In this document: one piece after another, positions 31,265 to 39,801 of the stretch
How positions within the stretch are numbered: the stretch's first letter is position 1
Layout of the letters: each line of letters begins with the position of its first letter
Assembly: GCA_913057175.1 (NCBI GenBank)
Contig: CAJXNP010000022.1
Span: forward strand, 1-64,000
DNA length: 64,000 nucleotides
Origin: an uncultured Cytophagales bacterium
Lineage (GTDB): Bacteria; Bacteroidota; Bacteroidia; Cytophagales; Cyclobacteriaceae
Reading direction: 5' to 3'
The notes under the pieces: model-generated
What the model was told of the DNA's origin: nothing
What the model saw: only the letters and a program-made list of their open reading frames with translations
Database searches by the model: none
Position numbers and translations under genes: made by a program

Positions 31265-31317
31265 ATGTCCATTATTTGACCATACCCATTTTTATGCATG
31301 TCCATCATTTGTCCATA
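31265..31317. promoter_or_regulatory. Direct-repeat pair, candidate operator
   Basis: ATGTCCATTATTTGACCATA (31265-31284) and ATGTCCATCATTTGTCCATA (31298-31317), 33 bp start to start. Confidence 0.55.
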
Positions 31318-31442
31318 GTGAATTTTTTACATACGGACGGTAAATGTATAGTTTCGAAATACCGATTTATACGGGTTCAATTGTTTATCGCAGTTCTCTG
31401 GGATTGCATTGAATTCAATCACCAAAACAAAAAACAACTGTT

Positions 31443-33050
31443 ATGAAAATGATTAATTACTCTTTTTTTGTGCTGACCATTCTTGTTTCAACTTCCTTTT
31501 TGAGTTGTACGCAAGACGATCCCAATCCTGAGGGAGGATTCGATCAAACAGATTCGATCAACTCGGAGTTTATTCTCGATCCAGGAAGCATTGGATTGGT
31601 CATTGATACTCGTGACATCGCTAAAAAGGGATATTCCCCATCCAAAGCTATCATTACGTTTGATGGTGGTCTGTCCTCTTTTTCCAAAACACTGGATGTG
31701 CATTCCAGTACAAATATCGCTACCCTGAGCATTCCGAAAGATGATCTGACCAGTCAGGTTATAGATCAATTTGATGGAGGAGTCTCAGCAACGATCACCA
31801 TACAAGACGAAAATGCTGGTGAGCTTGCCAGTGTTTCCGACAATGTTCGTGTGGATTCTTCCAATGAACCCCTTCGGGTAACAACTGATCTGCCGGCCCT
31901 TTATCCGGAGTTGAAAATAAAAGAGGAAACACCTTACCTCATACAAGCCATCACGGATGATGAAGATGTTCATACCCTTCTTTATAAATTTGTCTATGAC
32001 CCTGGCTATGAAACAGGTTTAGATCCGATATTGTATCGCGAATTCGATGCGAATGAACTTGCCACATTTTCATTCTATTTTGAAAGTGTGAATGGTTCGG
32101 ACTCCCTGTTTTACCTGAAAATGCAGCCAGATATTGTGAATACTCCTGTATACATAAGAATGTCAGGCCCTGGTAATTTATATTGCTATTATGTAACAGA
32201 CGTGGCCCAGGCCAATTACGATTACTATAAGTTTGTAGTAAAAGCCGATGAAAATGGGCTGGTTAAAATAAGACCGTTAAGTGGAAATCCAATCGGCAAG
32301 CATGTAACAGGAGTATACGGAAGCCAGGTTTCCTATTCCGATTCACCGGATGAATACATCTCTGTGAGAATTGTCGCAGCAAATATCACCTGGGAAGTGG
32401 AAGACCGGGGCACCGAGTTCAGTCCGCCGATACTTCCGCCTGCAAAGCTGGATTTTGCCTACAAATCCATTCTCAAGAATTGCAGTAGCGCGACCCTGAC
32501 CGAATCAGTAGGGAAATCAGAAACCCAATCAAAATCCTACACGGTGGGAACGGAAGAGAGCGTTTCTTTATATTCAAGCCATACAGCATCGGTCAGCCTT
32601 TCCACAACGGTCGAAACCAGTGCAAAATTCTTCGGTCAGGGAGTAGACATTTCAGTCGAGGCAACAGCCGGCTATGAATACACCACATCCAAAACCACCA
32701 CAGAGACCAACACCTGGGAGGAAACCGTCACAGAAGAAGTAGAGATCTCACGGGTGAGGGATATTGAATTACAACCATTCACGGCAGTGGAGGTATTTGA
32801 TGCCATTCAGACATTGGAAAATGTGAAGGTGCCGTTTGTCCAGATCCTAAGAATTAGGGGAAATTACAATGGCACGGACCCACTTTCAGGTCCAGAAATT
32901 GCCTCACAATTACTGGCGAACCAATTTAGCGGTGTAGTGAGCAACATCCAGAATGATTATGTAGAAATATCGATTAAAGGAACCTCTGTTATCGAGAAAT
33001 TTTTCGAGGTGGAATCAGAAGTGAATGAAATAATTGGCGCGTGTGATTAG
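31443..33050 (+). CDS. Lipoprotein with aerolysin/ETX-MTX2-like pore-forming C-terminal domain
   Basis: Lipobox (TSFLSC); long Ser/Thr-rich amphipathic region then IELQPFTAVEVFDAIQTLENVKVPFVQILRIRG, resembling ETX/MTX2. Confidence 0.62.
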   Translation: MKMINYSFFVLTILVSTSFLSCTQDDPNPEGGFDQTDSINSEFILDPGSIGLVIDTRDIAKKGYSPSKAIITFDGGLSSFSKTLDVHSSTNIATLSIPKDDLTSQVIDQFDGGVSATITIQDENAGELASVSDNVRVDSSNEPLRVTTDLPALYPELKIKEETPYLIQAITDDEDVHTLLYKFVYDPGYETGLDPILYREFDANELATFSFYFESVNGSDSLFYLKMQPDIVNTPVYIRMSGPGNLYCYYVTDVAQANYDYYKFVVKADENGLVKIRPLSGNPIGKHVTGVYGSQVSYSDSPDEYISVRIVAANITWEVEDRGTEFSPPILPPAKLDFAYKSILKNCSSATLTESVGKSETQSKSYTVGTEESVSLYSSHTASVSLSTTVETSAKFFGQGVDISVEATAGYEYTTSKTTTETNTWEETVTEEVEISRVRDIELQPFTAVEVFDAIQTLENVKVPFVQILRIRGNYNGTDPLSGPEIASQLLANQFSGVVSNIQNDYVEISIKGTSVIEKFFEVESEVNEIIGACD

Positions 33051-33316
33051 TTCATATCCTACAATCTATTGAAAAACGCCAATAAGTCATCTCATCCGAT
33101 TGTTATTTACTGTGACATCTGGGTGGGGTGGCTTTTACTGTATTGATGTCTTTCTTTATTGAGATTACATTCGAAATTAGCAGAAAGTATTTTTAACACA
33201 GCTAATCATTTAACATCCTATTGGTGTTCTGAAGACGATTATTCTGTAACCATTTCTGGTCTAGATATTACCAGGTAAACTTAACATCTATCAAGATTTA
33301 ATTTTTCTTTATAGAA

Positions 33317-34441
33317 TTACAAATTTTCCTGCAGGAATTCTTCTAACTCCACTGGTCGTAGATCCTTCTTAATGATTCGTCCTTGATTGTCTAACAAATA
33401 GTTTGTCGGAAACTTATTAATAGAAAGTTCTGAAGCTTCTATGCCATTCTTATCCCAATATTGAGGCCATGAAAGCTGATATTTCTCAATTACCCTTAAC
33501 CACTGCTCTTTATATCGCTCCCGGTCAGTAGAAATCCCGACAATTTCAAAGCCTCTGTCTTTATATTTATCATACATATCCTTCAGATGTGGGAATTGGG
33601 CAATACAAGGGCTGCAGTTGCTATACCAGAAGTCAATAAGAGTATATTTGTTCTTAAAAAGTAAAGTTTCATCGAGCGAAATACTTTGTGAATCAATCGC
33701 TGTAAGAACCGGAAATCTTTTCCCTATTGCTAATTGAGCCGAAGCAGTTAGTTTTTCCGTAAGTACTTTGCCTGCATATGTCTCTTTGAGAGAATCAGAA
33801 AATTGCCGATGAATTGAGGAAAATAAGTCGCTGTACCCATCAAAACTAAATAACTCAATAAACTTCCACATCGCTAAATATGAATTAGGATGAGCAGTAA
33901 CGTATTTCAATAATACACTATCGCCTTCAGCATAAATCTTTTTTATTTCAGTTTCAAGTTCCAGTTGGATACTTTCAGGTATATTTCCATCGTAAAATTG
34001 CCTTAAGCTATCTCCCTTAGCTTCATAGGCTTTTCTCTTTTTTCTTACTTTTTCATACTCCATAGCATACTCACCTTCATATTCCCTCATTGCTTGATTA
34101 TCAATCGAAGGAACCTCTCTGTTGGCATCAATATTTAAAGTCATGGATTGATCACCGGATTCTACAACGAAAAGCCGTGAATAATACTGCTGTCCATAGC
34201 TGATTGTAAATGCTTGTGGATAGGGAATATAACCGCGGAATGAAAATTTCTTATCTTTTACTTCCGCCTCCATTTTTTCAATCCCTTTCGGGTAATAATC
34301 ATGATCATAAAATAGATCAATAGTTACCTTCCCGGAATCTGTATTAATCGTTCCTTCAATATTAAATGAATATTGTTTTTCCTGAGCCAGTAGCGAATAG
34401 CTTAAGAGGAATAAAATCGTTATTGACAATAGTTTATACAT
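33317..34441 (-). CDS. TlpA-like thiol:disulfide oxidoreductase
   Basis: Signal peptide MYKLLSITILFLLSYSLLAQ; DFWYSNCSPCIAQFPHLKDMYDKYKDRGFEIVGIS; start trimmed from 34549 because the extension reads through a REP-like palindrome. Confidence 0.85.
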   Translation of the reverse strand: MYKLLSITILFLLSYSLLAQEKQYSFNIEGTINTDSGKVTIDLFYDHDYYPKGIEKMEAEVKDKKFSFRGYIPYPQAFTISYGQQYYSRLFVVESGDQSMTLNIDANREVPSIDNQAMREYEGEYAMEYEKVRKKRKAYEAKGDSLRQFYDGNIPESIQLELETEIKKIYAEGDSVLLKYVTAHPNSYLAMWKFIELFSFDGYSDLFSSIHRQFSDSLKETYAGKVLTEKLTASAQLAIGKRFPVLTAIDSQSISLDETLLFKNKYTLIDFWYSNCSPCIAQFPHLKDMYDKYKDRGFEIVGISTDRERYKEQWLRVIEKYQLSWPQYWDKNGIEASELSINKFPTNYLLDNQGRIIKKDLRPVELEEFLQENL

Positions 34442-34517
34442 AGGTTCTGAATATATATTGGGTTCTTTTATGATGGATTTTAGTTTCATAATAATCATTT
34501 TAAAACCCCAAGGCCAT

Positions 34518-34536
34518 GGTTGGTATCTCACCAACC
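34518..34536. repeat. REP-like palindrome GGTTGGTatcTCACCAACC (copy 2)
   Basis: Matches the 19585 copy. Confidence 0.7.
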
Positions 34537-34563
34537 TGACAATTTCCAAACATATATGAATAT

Positions 34564-35175
34564 TTAATTGGCCGTTTCCCCCAAAAAAACATTAACCTTC
34601 GGATTGACCGGATTTCCGGAAGCCCGTCGGAAAGATACAATCTGCCCGGTATGATAGATGGCATCGGATATCTGGCCGTTGATCATATTCCAAAACGGGA
34701 ATTCAAATACCTTTTCGCCGGATTTAAAAATCACTTTCATTTGAGAGATCTCCTCCGCACTTTTATTTGCATATGCATTGCTTGCCAGTTCTAAATTATT
34801 TAAAGTCATTTCCCTGAGCGTGGCAAGTGTAAAATCAGCTTCACCCTCTGGTCGAACGTTCGGTTCATTTTCCGTCGCGTTCAATATGGCTGAAGACAGG
34901 GAATAAATATGTTCGAGGGTCTCACGGGTGTTTCTGGCATCTTCCGAGGGTTTGTATTCCAGGTCTTTGGCAGTAAGCCCTTCAGATGCCCAGTAATACC
35001 GGTACCCAAGTCCATCTACTAATCGTGACAGGATATTTCCAGGATTATAGTCCATCGGGTAATCGGGGATTTTCTGGTATGGCAATATCAAATCTCCATC
35101 ACTCTCAGAATGATCTTGTGAGAAACATGGTTGAATGACGAGGATGAGCAATAGGGGTAAAATCGTTTTTTTCAT
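34564..35175 (-). CDS. DinB-like secreted protein
   Basis: Signal peptide; GYRYYWASEGLTAKDLEYKPSEDARNTRETLEHIYSLS and MINGQISDAIYHTGQIVSFRRASGNP. Confidence 0.7.
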   Translation of the reverse strand: MKKTILPLLLILVIQPCFSQDHSESDGDLILPYQKIPDYPMDYNPGNILSRLVDGLGYRYYWASEGLTAKDLEYKPSEDARNTRETLEHIYSLSSAILNATENEPNVRPEGEADFTLATLREMTLNNLELASNAYANKSAEEISQMKVIFKSGEKVFEFPFWNMINGQISDAIYHTGQIVSFRRASGNPVNPKVNVFLGETAN

Positions 35176-35351
35176 TTTTGTTGATTAAAGAGTTGGGTTG
35201 TTTGGTTTTTTAATATGACAATCTCAAAAATCTTTGCCAAGAGCAGCACAAAATTTTTCATTTTCTAGTTATTTATAATAATTGACTGAAACAATGAATT
35301 ACAGTGGATCGAGCGAAATAAACATTATCGATTGTAGTAGCTAAATTTTGT

Positions 35352-35654
35352 TTATATCATCCATTTCCATAAATCAATAAAAGTAAGTAGCATTGAAATA
35401 ATTGAAATTGAAATGGCGCTTACAACTATCCACGTTTTTTCTTTTCTCATCACCCCAATCAAACTAACAATGAGACCTGTAAATCCAATTGCTCCGTAGT
35501 AAAGTCTATCCAAACGGGTTAGTCCGAAAAAAGCCCTTGTTTTACCATCTACGAGATAATAATCAACAGACATGTCATAATTAATTTTTATTGCGATTAT
35601 CAGGCAGACAAGACTTAATAAAATTCCTATAATGCTAAATTTCATTTTATCCAC
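35352..35654 (-). CDS. Hypothetical membrane protein
   Basis: Three hydrophobic segments; likely non-ATG or downstream start. Confidence 0.5.
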   Translation of the reverse strand: MDKMKFSIIGILLSLVCLIIAIKINYDMSVDYYLVDGKTRAFFGLTRLDRLYYGAIGFTGLIVSLIGVMRKEKTWIVVSAISISIISMLLTFIDLWKWMI

Positions 35655-35942
35655 CTCTTTTTTTGGGATTCATTCTATTGTCGAAAAAATTTAATATTAC
35701 TACCTCTTTATCAGTAAATCTGTAGAAAATTGTAACTGGCTTCTCCAAAAAAAATCCATAGATACTTTTCTGTTTATCTTCAAGACTACCTATTTGAGGA
35801 TGTTGCGTTACAATATCAAAAAAAGAATAGGTTAGTTCGATGAACCTGGTTGCTATTGACCTGCCGAATTTTTTGTTAAGATAGGTTAGTATTTCATCAA
35901 ATCTTTTATCAGCCTTTTGGTAAGTCTTATTTTCCGAACCAT
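35647..35942 (-). pseudogene. ParE/RelE-family toxin gene with apparent 1-nt frameshift near its start
   Basis: Frame without upstream ATG encodes NKTYQKADKRFDEILTYLNKKFGRSIATRFIELTYSFFDIVTQHPQIGSLEDKQKSIYGFFLEKPVTIFYRFTDKEVVILNFFDNRMNPKKRGG*; ATG overlaps the antitoxin 3' end. Confidence 0.65.
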
Positions 35943-36178
35943 TTAAAATGTTTAACCTTAAGGTCCTTAAGGTTGATTAAAGTGGATTCATCAATACTTT
36001 CATCGTAGGCTTCGTATAGTTCCTTTTTTTGTTCAGGTGTTAAATCTTCTAAAAGTTGTCCTTCTCTTTTCCATACCCTCGAATTTAAAGGCTCGTAAAA
36101 AATCTCCAATAATTCCCTATTGTCAATTTTATCAATCAGAGTATGTATGTTGTCTTTGATTTCTATCGAATTTTTCAT
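35927..36178 (-). CDS. Putative antitoxin partner of the ParE-like toxin
   Basis: 83-aa acidic protein directly upstream of and overlapping the toxin reading frame. Confidence 0.6.
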   Translation of the reverse strand: MKNSIEIKDNIHTLIDKIDNRELLEIFYEPLNSRVWKREGQLLEDLTPEQKKELYEAYDESIDESTLINLKDLKVKHFKWFGK

Positions 36179-36286
36179 GGCCTTAATTTACGAATTATTT
36201 CTACAAAGGTATGCAGATTAATATGCATAAGGCACCTCATAGCTCAGCACCCGTTATTGCCGTACCACCTGATAACGGCCGAAACT

Positions 36287-36314
36287 CCCCTCCTTGGAGG
36301 GGTTGGGGGTGGGT
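36287..36314. repeat. REP-like inverted terminal repeat, left copy
   Basis: CCCCTCCTTGGAGGGGTTGGGGGTGGGT; inverted match to 36697-36722. Confidence 0.8.
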
Positions 36315-36318
36315 CCCT

Positions 36319-36687
36319 TCATTCGTTTTCTTCTATCCATGTCAATATCGTATTTAATACAAAACCCATTTCCTTCTTTACATCCAGATCATCAAATCTA
36401 AGAAAGCGTACACCCAGGGTTTCCAATCTCTTTTGTCTTTCGACATCGTTGTCAGCTACTTCTCCATGCGTATGGGAATCCCCATCAATTTCAATTGCCA
36501 GCATCAGGTCTTTACAATAAAAATCCACTATGTATTCATCGATTGGCCGCTGCCTGTCAAAATCATACCCATTCAGCTGTCCGCCTTTTAATTCCTGCCA
36601 CAATAGGATCTCTGATAAGGTCATGTCTCTTCGTAGCTTTCGGGCCAACTCTTTCAGCCGTGGATTATATGGAATAATTTTTCTCAT
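36319..36687 (-). CDS. DUF559 (Vsr-like / PD-(D/E)XK) endonuclease domain protein
   Basis: IIPYNPRLKELARKLRRDMTLSEILLWQELKGGQLNGYDFDRQRPIDEYIVDFYCKDLMLAIEIDGDSH; start trimmed to MRKIIPY. Confidence 0.88.
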   Translation of the reverse strand: MRKIIPYNPRLKELARKLRRDMTLSEILLWQELKGGQLNGYDFDRQRPIDEYIVDFYCKDLMLAIEIDGDSHTHGEVADNDVERQKRLETLGVRFLRFDDLDVKKEMGFVLNTILTWIEENE

Positions 36688-36696
36688 TGCTAAGAA

Positions 36697-36842
36697 CCCA
36701 CCCCTACCCCTCCCAGGAGGGGAATATCTCACGATGGATGATATCGATATATATTAGACATGTTCAAAATATTGACCTTCTTTTTATCCTGATAAATCAA
36801 TTTTATACGGAAATTCATTTCTCGAATTATCTCAATACACTT
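36697..36842. repeat. REP-like repeat plus extension, copy A of a ~145-bp direct repeat
   Basis: ACCCACCCCTACCCCTCCCAGGAGGGGAATA...CACGATGGATGATATCG...ATGTTCAAAATATTG; diverged copy at 38093. Confidence 0.8.
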
Positions 36843-36900
36843 GCATTAACACTTGGTTATGAAACATTCCTTTGCCTTCACTTTTGCTTGAGTCGAAATA

Positions 36901-37875
36901 TTAATCCATCTCCTCCTTATGAGATTTGATTTCTTCTTCTGATAATCGGAGGAAGGTCGCGGCATTATTGTAGAAGATGTCCTCCTTTTGCTTCAGCGTA
37001 AGAAAAGTGGCCGAATTTACAGCCTCAATGCCATCAGTTATCGTTTCCGGCCAGATCATTTGATCAGAGCCAAACATAATCCTTTTACCAAAACCTGCAT
37101 CTACCAAGCCTTTCAGGAAGTGATGAAATTCTTTTCTCGTTAAAACCCAACTTATTACGCCAAGATCCACATATACCTGTGGATGCGCATACATCAACGC
37201 TTTCATATCCTCCAGATAAGGCCATCCTGCATGCATGATGTAAATTCGCATGGTCGGTCTGGCAATCAATATCTCCTCCAGTTGTAAGGGTTTGCCCTGG
37301 TGGGCCCTGATATTTGGATAAGGCCCGTATGCACCCCCCGGAGGGCCTCCCGGAAACATGTGATAAGCGATGGGTATATCCAATTCAACGGCTAAGTCAA
37401 AGTATTTTGTCAGGCTGGTATCCGTAGGGAGAATTCCGTTGTAATTAGGAGCGACTTCGCCTAATACTTCCAATTTTCCTTCTGCATGTTTTTCCTTTAG
37501 TTCTTTAATGGAAAAATGGTGGCTGTTGCCAATGATAACTCTTTCAGGGGAGGAGTCGTACCAATCCTCCCCGCCAGCCACCATCGCCTTAACAATATGA
37601 TGATCATCGAACCTCGCAAAGGTTTCTTCTTTTACCTCTTCCATCGTAGCAGGAGCTTTGTAGGCTTTACCAGTCATACTTTGGCTCATTTCTACCCCAA
37701 GCATTGCGCTAAAACCACTATTCTCACCAAAAGCGTGAACATGCATATCGATTATCGGACCGGAATAGATCTCATTGGAAACCTCGGATGAATGCATTTT
37801 AGTGCTGCTGTTCGGTTTGTTGCATGCGACAATTAAAACTGATAACAGGATAGGAATAATTTTAGAAGCTTTCAT
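36901..37875 (-). CDS. Amidohydrolase (Amidohydro_2-like) lipoprotein
   Basis: Lipobox (LIVAC); IIDMHVHAFGE; RIYIMHAGWPYLEDM; RIMFGSDQMIWPE. Confidence 0.85.
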   Translation of the reverse strand: MKASKIIPILLSVLIVACNKPNSSTKMHSSEVSNEIYSGPIIDMHVHAFGENSGFSAMLGVEMSQSMTGKAYKAPATMEEVKEETFARFDDHHIVKAMVAGGEDWYDSSPERVIIGNSHHFSIKELKEKHAEGKLEVLGEVAPNYNGILPTDTSLTKYFDLAVELDIPIAYHMFPGGPPGGAYGPYPNIRAHQGKPLQLEEILIARPTMRIYIMHAGWPYLEDMKALMYAHPQVYVDLGVISWVLTRKEFHHFLKGLVDAGFGKRIMFGSDQMIWPETITDGIEAVNSATFLTLKQKEDIFYNNAATFLRLSEEEIKSHKEEMD

Positions 37876-38092
37876 GATAAAAATGTATTTTCATTTGTAC
37901 TCAACATGTCCAAAAAGATTAATGGAAGTAATTCCCTTATGGCCTTTTACTCCTAAGTTAATAAAATACGAACATCATAATCGGCTTTTCTTTGAAACGC
38001 TCTTGCTAAAGATTTTTTGGATTAAGTTGTAATTCAGTTAGATAGTGTAAACTATTTCATCCGGCATTTCAGTCTCTAACAGACCTGATAGG

Positions 38093-38237
38093 ACCCACCT
38101 CTGCTCTCCCAGGAGGGGAATACGACACGATGGATGATATCGGTATACATTATGCATGTTCAAAAATATTGGTCTTTTTTTATCCTGCTAAATTGATTTT
38201 TTATGGAGACTCATTTCTTGAGCATCTCAACACACTT
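38093..38237. repeat. Copy B of the ~145-bp direct repeat (solo REP-like copy)
   Basis: ACCCACCTCTGCTCTCCCAGGAGGGGAATACGACACGATGGATGATATCGG...CATGTTCAAAAATATTGG. Confidence 0.8.
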
Positions 38238-38266
38238 AAAATAACTGCTACCGCCACCACTTAAAT

Positions 38267-38956
38267 TTACCTTCTTCCTTCTTCTAATATATCTATCCAC
38301 TTTGGCAATTCCCTTTTGTATTCATCGACATTCCATTCTAATCCCCAATGAGAAATATAATCTTCTATTGGACCGAGGCCTACTTCCGCTCTCCTTTCAT
38401 TCACTTTTTCAGGTTCCACTAATGGTAGCACATACATGTCGCCTGTTTCCCGATCTGTTCCTATTTGACTTCCATAAACTTGTAGCTCTCCCTTACCTAT
38501 ACAAATCCTATCTTCCAATAATGCCAAACTCTGAGACCTTGCTTTCCCTTCTTTTACTGCTTGCCTCATCATTGGCAAATACTTTTCTTGGGTTTCCAGG
38601 TTTGAATGTTGAATCACTAAGAATAGAGTCGAATTAGCCTTGCTTCCAATTTGTTCTGAACTAAGCCATCCGTACGTGTTAAGAATTTTTTCTACAGCAA
38701 TAAGATTACTTGAATCTATTTTTCTAATCTTCATCCAGTGGTTTCTTAATTCGTCGGATTCCAACCCATATTTTTCCTGAATAGACTCACCCTCAACCCT
38801 ATGTTTTTGATCCTCAATATGGATACTGTCTAGTAAATTCTTAATCTCTGAATAGTCAATTGGGCTTTCTGGTTGATGTGTTTCCTCATTTGCAGCTTTT
38901 TGATTACAACCTAAAAGAATCACCAAACCAATAATCAATAGTATTTGTTTTTTCAT
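38267..38956 (-). CDS. Hypothetical lipoprotein (DUF6624-like)
   Basis: Lipobox (ILLGC); conserved-looking C-terminal region ALLEDRICIGKGELQVYGSQIGTD. Confidence 0.65.
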   Translation of the reverse strand: MKKQILLIIGLVILLGCNQKAANEETHQPESPIDYSEIKNLLDSIHIEDQKHRVEGESIQEKYGLESDELRNHWMKIRKIDSSNLIAVEKILNTYGWLSSEQIGSKANSTLFLVIQHSNLETQEKYLPMMRQAVKEGKARSQSLALLEDRICIGKGELQVYGSQIGTDRETGDMYVLPLVEPEKVNERRAEVGLGPIEDYISHWGLEWNVDEYKRELPKWIDILEEGRR

Positions 38957-39445
38957 ATTTAATGTGTGGCTAACATGTTTACAACAATGGTGTTATTACT
39001 ATTGTCTTAATTCAACCCCTAAAATAACAATCTCTTCATTATCTTCTTTATTTTTTCACAAATCAATTCAATATGTTGTTATAAAGTTTACAACTTTATA
39101 TATTAATGACTTTGTTTTTATCTTTAACCAACCTGAAAACTAATTTTTATCCGTTATTTTAAATTTTGAAGATCCTATTTCCAACACCATCCATCCCCAC
39201 TACCCTTCTATTCCACTGTCAAACACAAGATATTTTCAATTGTATTCTACAGATTTTTATCGGTAGATATCTGGGAACGGTTGGTTTCCCGCTAACCAGT
39301 GAATCGGGTGGTCGGTTACCAACCAGGGGGTCAGAAACGCCGGTCTTGGAATCAATTCATGCCAACACCCTTGGTGGAATCTCGCCTTGCAAAGACCGGA
39401 AAGTTGACAAAGCACAAGCAAAGGAATTGCCCGGACATAAAACCA

Positions 39446-39694
39446 TGAAAAAATCGCTCGTACAATGGGTGAAATGGTTCTGCACCTATGAAAAATCATT
39501 CCTACAAAGGTTGAAATGGCTCGTGCCGGAAAAAAATGATTCGTACGGAAAAAAAATGGATCGTACCGGGGTAGAAGTCATCCGTACCGCCTTAGTAATC
39601 ATTCGTACCGTGAAAAAATCGCTCGTACCGTTCAAAAATCATTCGTACCAAGGTGGGAATCATCTGTACCAGGGTAGAAGGCATTTTTCCCGGG
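39446..39694. repeat. 12-unit degenerate tandem repeat, 20-22 bp period, core TCGTACC
   Basis: Core positions about 39462, 39484, 39504, 39525, 39545, 39565, 39586, 39607, 39627, 39647, 39668, 39689. Confidence 0.9.
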
Positions 39695-39801
39695 AACCTG
39701 CCACGGGTTTACCACTTCCGATCACTCAATGGAGGGAATGCGACTTTCCTCCACCTTATTCAGTCATCACTAACTATTTTTTCAATTAAATAATAATCAA
39801 C

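Noticed and set aside
34442-34549. N-terminal extension of the TlpA-like ORF (MEIVRLVRYQPWPWG...)
   Set aside because: Translated from the REP-like palindrome; the signal peptide begins at MYKLL.
39446-39694. CRISPR array
   Set aside because: Period is only ~21 bp, repeats are degenerate, there are no unique spacers of 30 bp or more, and no cas genes are in the window. The AAATCACC array is likewise a microsatellite.
39166-39789. 207-aa ORF overlapping the tandem array
   Set aside because: The repeat period is 20-22 bp and units fall in different frames, so the translation shows no periodic peptide; composition is atypical and no family was recognised. Treated as chance ORF over a DNA-level repeat.
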